NCBI GenBank assembly: GCA_030697365.1 | Contig: JAUYQH010000057.1 | Coordinates: forward strand, 1 to 49,519 | Direction of reading: 5' to 3' | Length of the DNA stretch: 49,519 nucleotides | Source: Novosphingobium sp. | Lineage (GTDB): Bacteria; Pseudomonadota; Alphaproteobacteria; Sphingomonadales; Sphingomonadaceae | Shown: piece by piece, positions 42,666-49,519 of the stretch | How the letters are laid out: every line of letters begins with the position of its first letter | Numbering within the stretch: position 1 is the stretch's first letter | Position numbers and translations under genes: made by a program | The notes under the pieces: model-generated | What the model was told of the DNA's origin: nothing | Seen by the model: only the letters and a program-made list of their open reading frames with translations | Database searches by the model: none

Positions 42666-43121
42666 ATGAACCGTTTTGATTTCACCCCCTATCGCCGCAC
42701 CACCGTTGGCTTCGACCGGCTGTTCGACCTGCTCGAGCGCCAGGCCCGGATCAACGCCGGCGACAACTGGCCCCCGTTCACCATCGAGCGCCAGGGCGAG
42801 GATTCGTATCGGATCACGCTGGCCGTCGCCGGGTTCAGACCCAACGAGCTCGACATCACCGCGCAGCAGAACCTGCTGACGATCAAGGGCGAGAAGGCCG
42901 AGGCCGAGGGCCGCGACTTCGTCCACGTCGGCATTGCCAACCGCGGGTTCGAACGCCGCTTTGAACTGGCTGACTTCGTCCGTGTCGAGAAGGCCGACCT
43001 GGCCGATGGGCTGCTTATGATCGACCTCGTGCGCGAAGTGCCCGAGGCGATGAAGCCCAAGAAGATCACCGTTGGCGCGCCGCAGCTTGCGGTCGTCGAA
43101 GGTGAGACAAAGGCGGCCTGA
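42666..43121 (+). CDS. Small heat-shock protein, Hsp20/IbpA family
   Basis: 151 residues. N-terminal MNRFDFTPYRRTTVGFDRLF is typical of alphaproteobacterial IbpA-like proteins. The alpha-crystallin domain (about 36-128) contains YRITLAVAGFRPNELDITAQ and GIANRGFERRFELADFVRV. The C-terminal tail has KKITVGA in place of a clear IXI motif. It holds unfolding proteins for refolding. The ribosome-binding site is GAGG, sequestered in a ROSE-like hairpin; a strong terminator follows. Confidence 0.94.
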   Translation: MNRFDFTPYRRTTVGFDRLFDLLERQARINAGDNWPPFTIERQGEDSYRITLAVAGFRPNELDITAQQNLLTIKGEKAEAEGRDFVHVGIANRGFERRFELADFVRVEKADLADGLLMIDLVREVPEAMKPKKITVGAPQLAVVEGETKAA

Positions 43122-43145
43122 CACCGTCCTTTGGTCGGAAAAGAA

Positions 43146-43180
43146 GGGGCGGTGCCGGTAAGCCCGGCGCCGCCCCTTTT
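43146..43180 (+). terminator. Intrinsic terminator after hsp20
   Basis: GGGGCGGTGCCGG (43146-43158) pairs with CCGGCGCCGCCCC (43164-43176) over 13 bp with one G-U pair, a 5-nt loop, then TTTT. It lies 24 nt after the hsp20 stop. Confidence 0.92.
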
Positions 43181-43302
43181 GTAAGTCAGCCACCCGTCTC
43201 CGGGTAGCCTCGGGTCGCACGCGTTACCTAACGCGATTCGCGTGTCATGGCTGTGACGACCGGCATATCGAAAGTGTGCGGAGGCTCACCGGCAGTCGAT
43301 GG

Positions 43303-43434
43303 TCAGGAACCCGATCGCCAGTTGAAGCATTCGGGGGCGAGCCCTGCCGAGCCCGCCCCCACGCCTTGCGGCGCCTTGTCCAAGTTGTGACCGTCCGGGT
43401 CGCAGAAGACGAACCACCCCTTAAGACAAGCTTG
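43303..43434 (-). pseudogene. VOC (glyoxalase/bleomycin-resistance)-family gene remnant
   Basis: On the minus strand a 43-codon open stretch begins after TAA (43437-43435) and ends at TGA 43305-43303. It reads QACLKGWFVFCDPDGHNLDK then APQGVGAGSAGLAPECFNW. WFVFCDPDGHNLD resembles the last metal-site strand (FxDPDGNxxE) of VOC-superfamily proteins. There is no start codon or N-terminal part, so this is best read as the decayed 3' end of a gene. The rest of the 43181-43444 gap shows nothing recognisable. Confidence 0.4.
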
Positions 43435-43444
43435 TTATCAGCCC

Positions 43445-44140
43445 CTACCAGGCTTCCGCTACATCCATCAGCGCCCCGCGGTCGAGGATCGTGACCCTCC
43501 CCCCCTTGAGCGTGACGACCCCGCTTTCGGCCCAGGCCGAAAGCTGGCGGTTGATCTGTTCGCGCGACATGCCGGCAAAGTTACCAAGCTCGCCCTGGCT
43601 GAGCGCCAGCTTGAGATGGCCTTCATCGGGCTGGTTGTCGTTGCCCGCTATTAAAAGGCGCAGCAGGAAGCGCGCCAGCCGGGGGCCCGAGGTATATGCG
43701 CGATCGGCCTCGATCACCTGATTCGATTGGCGAAGGCGGCGCGCCATCGCCCGCAGCAGGCGCATCGCCATGCCGGGGTGGCGATCAACAATCTCATCGA
43801 ACGCCGAACGGCTGAGGATCAGCACTTCTACCGGATCGATCGCGTGGACGCTGGCGGTGCGCTCGCCCATGTCGAGGAACGCGATCTCGCCCAGGACGGC
43901 ACCGGGCTCAGCGTAGTCGAGCACGATCTCGCGACCGTTGGCGGCGAGCATGCTGACCCTGGCCAGCCCGGCAAGAACCATGAACAAGCTGTCGCCTTCG
44001 TCGCCCTGCGCCATGATTTCCTGATCGCGCTTGTACGAGCGATGGTGGCCGCGCAGCAGGATGTCGGAAAGTTCGTCCGGTTCGCAATTCGCGAACAGGC
44101 TGTGCGACGTCAGCAGATCGGCAAGTTGAGACGCGTGCAT
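43445..44140 (-). CDS. Crp/Fnr-family transcription regulator
   Basis: 231 residues. A cyclic-nucleotide-binding-like domain (about 12-130: GDEGDSLFMVLAGLARVSML, GAVLGEIAFLDMGERTASVHA) is joined by a dimer helix to a winged helix-turn-helix (about 165-225: ALSQGELGNFAGMSREQINR). The N-terminus lacks the Cys cluster of oxygen-sensing FNR; the RTAS of CRP is present, but whether cAMP binds is unknown. A 150-nt gap to pyrG holds its promoter. The target genes are not evident. Confidence 0.9.
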   Translation of the reverse strand: MHASQLADLLTSHSLFANCEPDELSDILLRGHHRSYKRDQEIMAQGDEGDSLFMVLAGLARVSMLAANGREIVLDYAEPGAVLGEIAFLDMGERTASVHAIDPVEVLILSRSAFDEIVDRHPGMAMRLLRAMARRLRQSNQVIEADRAYTSGPRLARFLLRLLIAGNDNQPDEGHLKLALSQGELGNFAGMSREQINRQLSAWAESGVVTLKGGRVTILDRGALMDVAEAW

Positions 44141-44290
44141 TGCCCCGCCACGTTCCCGGTTTGCGCCCCTATGTCAAACGACATAATAGCTATCCGTTGC
44201 GAATTGCAATCTTAGCACGAAACATTCGGTCGCGGGAACCCCACAATTGCAAACAAGAAAAGGGGGCGAGGGTTTGCTCTGTAATTGAGT

Positions 44291-45922
44291 TCAGACCAGG
44301 CGGGCCTGCTTGAGCGCGGCGCCGATGAACCCGGCGAAAAGGGGGTGCGGCTCGAACGGGCGGCTCTTGAGTTCGGGATGAAACTGGACCCCTACGAACC
44401 ACGGATGATCGGGTCGTTCGACGATTTCGGGCAGCAATCCATCGGGCGACATTCCCGAAAACACTAGTCCGCCGCGCTCGAGCGGTTCGCGGTAGGCGGC
44501 GTTGACCTCGTAGCGGTGGCGGTGGCGTTCGGAGATGATGGTTGCGCCGTAAAGCGCAGCGGCGTGGCTGTTGTGGCTGAGCCGCGCCTCGTAGGCGCCC
44601 AGCCGCATCGTGCCGCCCATATCGCCGCCGGACGCGCGGGTCTGGAGACCTTCGGGGCTCATCCATTCGGTGATGATCCCGACCACCGGCTCGTCGGTCG
44701 CGCCGAATTCGGTCGAACTGGCATCGGCGATCCCCGCGGTGTTGCGCGCCGCTTCGATGCACGCCATCTGCATCCCCAGGCAGATACCGAAGAACGGCAC
44801 GCCGCGCTCGCGGGCGAAACGGACAGAGGCGATCTTGCCTTCGGACCCGCGCTCGCCAAACCCTCCCGGCACCAGAATGCCGTGCATCGGCTCGAGCCGC
44901 GCGGCGATCTCGTCATCGTCCTTCTCGAACAGTTCGGCATCGAGCCAGCGGACGTTGACCCGCACGCGGTTGGCCATTCCGCCGTGGACCAGCGCCTCGT
45001 TGAGCGACTTGTAGGCATCGGGCAGGCCGACGTATTTGCCGACAACCCCGATCGTCACCTCGCCCTCCGGGTGCTGGTAGCGATCGACGATGTCGGCCCA
45101 CCCGCTCATGTTGGGCAGCCGTGCGGTCAGCCCGAAATGACGAAGGACCTCGGCGTCGAGCCCTTCAGCGTGGTACTGGAGCGGCACCGCATAGATCGAC
45201 GGCGCATCGAGCGCGGGGATCACCGCTTCCTTGCGGACGTTGCAGAACAGCGCGATCTTGGCGCGCTCTCCGTCGGGCAACGGCTTTTCGCAGCGGCACA
45301 ACAAAACGTCGGGCTGGACCCCCAGGCTGGTCAGGTCGCGCACCGAGTGCTGGGTCGGCTTGGTCTTCAGCTCGCCCGCCGCGGCGATGTAGGGGACCAG
45401 TGTGACGTGAATGAAGCAGGTCTGATCGCGCCCCATTTCATTGCGCAGCTGGCGGATCGCCTCGATGAACGGCAAGCCCTCGATATCGCCGACGGTCCCG
45501 CCGATCTCGCACAGGATGAAATCGAGATCCGCGGTGTCAGCCTTGGCGAAATCCTTGATCGCATCGGTGACGTGCGGGATCACCTGGACGGTCGCGCCCA
45601 GATAGTCGCCGCGGCGCTCCTTGGCGATGATGTCGCGATAGACCCGGCCCGAAGTTATGTTGTCGCCCTGGTGCGCGGAAACACCGGTGAAGCGTTCGTA
45701 ATGACCCAGGTCCAGGTCGGTCTCGGCGCCGTCGTCGGTCACATAGACCTCGCCGTGCTGGTAGGGGCTCATCGTCCCCGGATCGACGTTGAGATAAGGG
45801 TCGAACTTGCGGATGCGGACCTTGAAGCCGCGTCCCTGAAGCAGCGCCGCGAGGCTTGCTGCCATCAGACCCTTGCCCAGCGAGGAGACCACGCCGCCGG
45901 TGATGAAAATATACCGCGCCAT
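44291..45922 (-). CDS. pyrG: CTP synthase
   Basis: 543 residues, the standard length. The N-terminal synthetase domain has [13 protein letters not shown] (6-18) and [23 protein letters not shown]; the C-terminal class I glutaminase domain has [18 protein letters not shown] (nucleophile Cys in GICLG) and [12 protein letters not shown] (His-Glu). It makes CTP from UTP, ATP and glutamine. The order pyrG-secG-tpiA on one strand is common in sphingomonads. Confidence 0.97.
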   Translation of the reverse strand: MARYIFITGGVVSSLGKGLMAASLAALLQGRGFKVRIRKFDPYLNVDPGTMSPYQHGEVYVTDDGAETDLDLGHYERFTGVSAHQGDNITSGRVYRDIIAKERRGDYLGATVQVIPHVTDAIKDFAKADTADLDFILCEIGGTVGDIEGLPFIEAIRQLRNEMGRDQTCFIHVTLVPYIAAAGELKTKPTQHSVRDLTSLGVQPDVLLCRCEKPLPDGERAKIALFCNVRKEAVIPALDAPSIYAVPLQYHAEGLDAEVLRHFGLTARLPNMSGWADIVDRYQHPEGEVTIGVVGKYVGLPDAYKSLNEALVHGGMANRVRVNVRWLDAELFEKDDDEIAARLEPMHGILVPGGFGERGSEGKIASVRFARERGVPFFGICLGMQMACIEAARNTAGIADASSTEFGATDEPVVGIITEWMSPEGLQTRASGGDMGGTMRLGAYEARLSHNSHAAALYGATIISERHRHRYEVNAAYREPLERGGLVFSGMSPDGLLPEIVERPDHPWFVGVQFHPELKSRPFEPHPLFAGFIGAALKQARLV

Positions 45923-46021
45923 GGGAGTTGGGCCTTAAACGTAGCCATGCCCGCGCGGCAAGGGCTGCGCGGCGCAATTCCACAGGGATGAGCCGGGACG
46001 AATGCCCCAGCAGTACTCCGC

Positions 46022-46435
46022 TTACTGTGCGGCGCCCGCGAGCGGGTCGTTGGCCGGAGACGTGCCTTCGCTTCCCGTGGGGGCAGCGGGAGCAGGCTGG
46101 GTCGGCGCGCCGCCGACACCGGCCAGCGGATCGGCGCCCAGCGGGGCTGCGGGCGCGCCTGCCGGAGCGCCGCGCTTGAGCGAGGTATCGACCTTGGTCC
46201 CCGAAGCCGCGCCCACCGCGACCGCGGCGAGGACGATGCTCAGCGACACGAACGCGATCGCCAGGATCGTGGTCAATCGGGTCAGAAAGTTGGCCGCGCC
46301 GCGTGCAGACATCAGCCCGCCGGGGCTTCCGCCCACGCCCAGCCCGCCGCCTTCGGAGCGCTGGATCAGGATCACGAAGACCAGCGCTGCGCCGACCAGC
46401 GCCTGGAGTACGGTCAGGAAGATGAACAGCGACAT
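46022..46435 (-). CDS. secG: Protein translocase subunit SecG
   Basis: 137 residues from the ATG at 46435. Two transmembrane helices (about 2-22, 52-75) flank the conserved loop IQRSEGGGLGVGGSPGGLMSARGAANFLTR (about 27-55). The C-terminal Pro/Ala/Gly-rich tail is long, as in other alphaproteobacteria. It is part of the SecYEG preprotein channel. An in-frame upstream ATG would add a non-conserved leader and is not favoured. Confidence 0.93.
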   Translation of the reverse strand: MSLFIFLTVLQALVGAALVFVILIQRSEGGGLGVGGSPGGLMSARGAANFLTRLTTILAIAFVSLSIVLAAVAVGAASGTKVDTSLKRGAPAGAPAAPLGADPLAGVGGAPTQPAPAAPTGSEGTSPANDPLAGAAQ

Positions 46436-46505
46436 GGCAGGGTGCGGTCCTGGAGAATTCGGGGTTTCGCCGCGCATCTAGGCCCGCGGGCCTTCGCGCG
46501 CAAGG

Positions 46506-47276
46506 TCAGTCGACCGGCTCGCCCCCCGCGGCCGCGACGATCGGCAAAAACGCTTCGGCGGTCAGGCTTGCCCCGCCGACCAGCGCACCGCCGACGCCTT
46601 CGGCGCCGAGCAGCGCCGCGGCATTGCTGGCGTTGACCGATCCACCATAGAGGATCGCAACGTCATTGCCCGCATCGCCATAGGCTGCGACCAGCCGGTC
46701 GCGCAGCACCGCGTGCATCGCCACCACATCCTCGACCGCCGCCACCCGGCCGGTGCCGATTGCCCAGACCGGCTCATAGGCGATTGAAAGACGCTCGGGC
46801 ACGCCCGCGGCCGCCGCTTCGCCCTGCGGGAGCGAGCCGTCGACCTGGCGCGCGACGATGCCCTCGGCTTGCCCCCCGTCCCGATCGGCAAGGGTTTCGC
46901 CAACGCACAGGATCACCATCAGCCCGCATTCGAGCGCGGCTTCGGCCTTGGCCTTTACCATCGCGTCGCTCTCGCCGTGCGCGGCCCGGCGTTCGGAATG
47001 GCCGACGATTACGAAGTCGGCACCGGCATCCTTGAGCTGGGCGGCGGCGATGTCGCCGGTGAACGCGCCTTTGGCTTCGGCATGGCAATCCTGTCCACCC
47101 ACTCCGATCACGCTCACCGCTTCGCGCAGCGCGGCGATCAGCGTCGCCGGGGGAGCAAGGGCCACGGACACACCAGGATAACGCGCCGAGGCGCGATCGA
47201 TCGAGCGCGCCTCGGATAGCAGCGAACGTGTTCCGTTCATCTTCCAGTTGCCGACGATGTACGGGCGCATGCTCAT
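46506..47276 (-). CDS. tpiA: Triose-phosphate isomerase
   Basis: 256 residues. Active-site residues are intact: N10 and K12 (VGNWKMNG), His in VIVGHSERR, Glu in AYEPVWAIGTG, and phosphate-loop ILYGGSVNASNAAALL. It interconverts dihydroxyacetone phosphate and glyceraldehyde-3-phosphate in glycolysis and gluconeogenesis. It diverges from ppiD across a 229-nt gap with no other recognised feature. Confidence 0.97.
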   Translation of the reverse strand: MSMRPYIVGNWKMNGTRSLLSEARSIDRASARYPGVSVALAPPATLIAALREAVSVIGVGGQDCHAEAKGAFTGDIAAAQLKDAGADFVIVGHSERRAAHGESDAMVKAKAEAALECGLMVILCVGETLADRDGGQAEGIVARQVDGSLPQGEAAAAGVPERLSIAYEPVWAIGTGRVAAVEDVVAMHAVLRDRLVAAYGDAGNDVAILYGGSVNASNAAALLGAEGVGGALVGGASLTAEAFLPIVAAAGGEPVD

Positions 47277-47505
47277 GGGGCGGAGAAACCAATGCTGGAG
47301 AGGAACGGTCGCGGGGCGCCGCTAACAAACGGGACCGCGCTTGCATAGGCGCAATCGCGGCGCGCAATTCAGGGGAACGTCTCGCCGCCGCCCCGGGCGG
47401 TTCCTTCCGCGCTTGAAGCCGCGGTGAATGCGCCTTAGAGCCGCCACGCCCCGACGCAGCCTGCCATCGCTGCCGATCCGCATCGCCCAGTTGCCGGAGA
47501 TTGCC

Positions 47506-49437
47506 TTGCTCACGTTCTTTCGCTCGTTCTTTCAGTCGAAGATCGGCATCGGCATCACCCTTGGCTTCCTGGCGCTGATCGCGATCGCCTTTGCCGCGTC
47601 GGACATCACCGGCTCGAGTTTCTCGGGCGTCGCCGGTGGCGATCGGGCAGCGACGGTGGGGGACACCACGATCGGCACCGGCGCGTTGAGCCAGGCGGTC
47701 AGCAATGCCTTCGAAGGCGCACGGCGGGACAATCCGACGCTGACCATGCAGCGCTTCGTCGCCTCGGGCGCGATCGGCGAGGTTCTCGACGGTATGATCG
47801 ATCGCACCGCGATCTACGAATTCGGCAAGACGGTGGGGATCGTCGCCAGCGATGCGCTGGTCGGCAGCGAACTCGCCAAGATTCCAGCGTTTCTCGGCCC
47901 TGACGGCAATTTCAGCGACAGCCTGTATCGCAGCGTGCTCGCGCAGCAAGGTTTGAGCGACGCGCAAGTGCGCGATGATATCGCCCAGGGCCTGGTCGCA
48001 AAGCAAGTGCTGGTCCCGGTGGCGTTCGGGGCGGTCACCTCCGCCTCGCTCGCGCGGCATTATGGCGAGCTGACGCTGGAACGGCGAAAGGGTTCGATCG
48101 CGTTTATCGAATCTGCGGCGTTTGCGCCCAAGAGCGCGCCCTCGGATGCGGTCCTTTCGCAATACTTCAAAGCCAACGCGTCGAACTACATCGTGCCCGA
48201 GAGGCGCACCATCCGCTATGCCGTATTCACCGACGAGGCGATCAAGAGCGCGCGCGCGCCGACTGACGCCGAAATCCAGAACGCCTACAACGCCAACAAG
48301 GCCGCCTATGCCGCCTCGGAAACGCGTACCGTATCCCAGGTGATCGTGCCGACCGAGGCTGCGGCCAAGGCGCTGGCCGCCGAGCTGGCGGGTGGCGCAA
48401 GCCTCGATGCCGCGGCGCGGGCCAAGGGACTTCTCCCCAGCCGGGCGGCGGTCACCCGCGCGCAGCTTTCTTCTCAGGCCTCGGCCGCGGTGGCGCAGGC
48501 CGTGTTCGTCGCGCCGAGCGGCGGGCTCGCCACGCCGGCCCGGAGCGGACTCGGCTGGCACGTCGCCAAAGTCGAGGCGGTAACCGCCAGACCGGCGCGT
48601 TCGCTCGCCGAGGTGCGAGGCGAACTGGTCGAACAGATTTCGGCCAAGCTCAAGCGCGACGCGCTGAGCGACTTTACCGCGCGGATCGAGGAAGAGCTCG
48701 ATCAGGGCGGCAACCTCGGCGACGTCGCCCGCGAACTGGGCGTCACGCCCACCGTTACCGCGCCGCTGACCGCCGATGGCAAAGTCTTCGGCAAGCCCGG
48801 CGAGACCGTGCCGGCCGATCTTGCCCGCGTGCTCCAGACGGTGTTCCTGATGGATCAGGAAGGCCAGGCGCAGCTTGCCGAGATCGAACCGGGCAAGCGC
48901 TTCGTGGTGTTCGAGGCGGCCGATATCGCGCTCGCAGCGCCTCCGCCGCTGGCGCAGATCCGCAGCCTCGTGACCGCCGATTGGGCGCGCGCGCAAGGCG
49001 CCAAGGCCGCGCGCGCGGCAGCGGACAAGGCAATCGCCGCGATCGCCAAAGGAAAGCCCTTGGCCGAGGCTCTGCGCGTTGCGGGCGCGGGGGCGGCACG
49101 GACCGAGGCGATCGACGCCTCGCGCAAGGAAGTGGCGTCGCAAGGCCGGGTCATCCCTCCGGTCGCACTACTGTTCAGCATGGCGCAGAAGACGACCAAA
49201 CGCCTCGAGGCGCCGCGCAACGACGGCTGGTTCGTGGTCCGCCTGGACCAGATCGTCCCGGGCCAGCTCGCCGCGAACGATCCGCTGGTCGGCCAGTTGG
49301 CGCGCCAGCTTGGCCAGCTTTCGGGCCGCGAATACGCCGATCAGTTCCGCGCCGCGCTGCGCAACGAGGTTGGGGTCGACCGCAATCCGGCGGCGCTGCG
49401 CGCAGTACGCGAGCGGCTCGTCGGCACCGGCAACTAG
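47506..49437 (+). CDS. ppiD: Peptidyl-prolyl isomerase/chaperone, PpiD/SurA-like
   Basis: 643 residues from the TTG at 47506, which has CGGAG 6-9 nt upstream and gives the family-typical MLTFFRSFFQSKIGIGITLGF. The frame is open to ATG 47428, but the extra part is not conserved-looking. A transmembrane helix (about 12-32) anchors a periplasmic SurA_N-like chaperone region (about 50-190), a degenerate parvulin-type domain (about 260-375: TVSQVIVPTEAAAKALAAEL ... GLGWHVAKVEAV) and a long C-terminal helical part. It helps newly exported proteins fold near the Sec channel. Confidence 0.9.
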   Translation: MLTFFRSFFQSKIGIGITLGFLALIAIAFAASDITGSSFSGVAGGDRAATVGDTTIGTGALSQAVSNAFEGARRDNPTLTMQRFVASGAIGEVLDGMIDRTAIYEFGKTVGIVASDALVGSELAKIPAFLGPDGNFSDSLYRSVLAQQGLSDAQVRDDIAQGLVAKQVLVPVAFGAVTSASLARHYGELTLERRKGSIAFIESAAFAPKSAPSDAVLSQYFKANASNYIVPERRTIRYAVFTDEAIKSARAPTDAEIQNAYNANKAAYAASETRTVSQVIVPTEAAAKALAAELAGGASLDAAARAKGLLPSRAAVTRAQLSSQASAAVAQAVFVAPSGGLATPARSGLGWHVAKVEAVTARPARSLAEVRGELVEQISAKLKRDALSDFTARIEEELDQGGNLGDVARELGVTPTVTAPLTADGKVFGKPGETVPADLARVLQTVFLMDQEGQAQLAEIEPGKRFVVFEAADIALAAPPPLAQIRSLVTADWARAQGAKAARAAADKAIAAIAKGKPLAEALRVAGAGAARTEAIDASRKEVASQGRVIPPVALLFSMAQKTTKRLEAPRNDGWFVVRLDQIVPGQLAANDPLVGQLARQLGQLSGREYADQFRAALRNEVGVDRNPAALRAVRERLVGTGN

Positions 49438-49474
49438 AGCGCTCTTGCTTGCCCCTATGCTCCGTGCTCCGTTC

Positions 49475-49519
49475 GTGTCGAGCGAAGTCGAGACACGCAA
49501 GGCAAACGTGTCTCGACTT
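49475..49519. repeat. REP-like inverted repeat at the right edge
   Basis: GTGTCGAGCGAAGTCGAGAC followed by AC (49475-49496) contains an internal palindrome (GTCGA/TCGAC). GTGTCTCGACTT (49508-49519) is the reverse complement of its second half. The element runs off the window. Similar GTGTCTCGACTTCGCTCGAC repeats are common between genes in sphingomonad genomes. Confidence 0.75.

Noticed and set aside
44141..44290. FNR-type box (TTGAT-N4-ATCAA) near the Crp/Fnr gene
   Set aside because: Only scattered TTGC/GCAA pieces; no convincing site.
1..49519. CRISPR arrays, tRNA or rRNA genes, prophage or IS transposase genes
   Set aside because: No regularly spaced repeats, no tRNA-like cloverleaf with a TTCGA arm, and no transposase or integrase motif were seen in reading either strand.

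Overview
The window looks like chromosomal DNA of a high-GC alphaproteobacterium, most likely a sphingomonad (order Sphingomonadales). This is an inference from base composition, codon use and gene neighbourhoods (tpiA-secG-pyrG beside a ppiD-type gene, sdhCDA, a type II secretion operon, NasT/NasS-controlled nitrate assimilation). No rRNA, tRNA, CRISPR array, phage or transposase gene was seen.

Layout. 1-5.4 kb: start of an SDR gene (minus strand), then a tightly coupled plus-strand catabolic operon: acyl-CoA synthetase, two crotonase-fold proteins and a two-subunit acyl-CoA dehydrogenase. 5.5-15.5 kb: a complete-looking assimilatory nitrate module: nasT (ANTAR antiterminator), nasS (nitrate sensor), a leader RNA with two AACGAW hexaloop elements and an intrinsic terminator, narK-type transporter, outer-membrane beta-barrel, nirB, nirD, nasA. 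15.6-25.7 kb: mixed metabolic genes: Rieske oxygenase, a crotonase without the usual glutamates, ABC-F ATPase, glpD, SleB-type cell-wall hydrolase, acyl-CoA carboxyltransferase, Bcr/CflA-type exporter. 25.8-27.4 kb: dinB and a Nudix gene overlapping tail to tail. 27.5-36.4 kb: type II secretion genes gspC-D-E-F-G-L-M-N, without gspH-I-J-K. 36.4-40 kb: extensin-like protein and sdhC-D-A, without sdhB. 40-44.1 kb: small secreted protein, creD, glutaredoxin, hsp20 with a ROSE-like RNA thermometer, a VOC-family gene remnant and a Crp/Fnr regulator. 44.3-49.4 kb: pyrG, secG, tpiA (minus) and ppiD (plus).

How it works together. NasS should hold NasT inactive until nitrate binds. Free NasT would bind the leader RNA at 7382-7490 and block the terminator at 7486-7534, letting transcription enter narK-porin-nirB-nirD-nasA. 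Nitrate is then imported, reduced to nitrite by NasA and to ammonium by NirBD. The first operon should activate a carboxylic acid to its CoA thioester and oxidise it by beta-oxidation steps; the substrate cannot be read from the sequence.

Most notable: (1) the ANTAR-type leader; (2) a palindromic repeat family with three copies, one of which supplies the start codon and first ~20 residues of nasA; (3) a ROSE-like thermometer on hsp20; (4) a type II secretion operon missing its minor-pseudopilin block; (5) sdhCDA without sdhB nearby.
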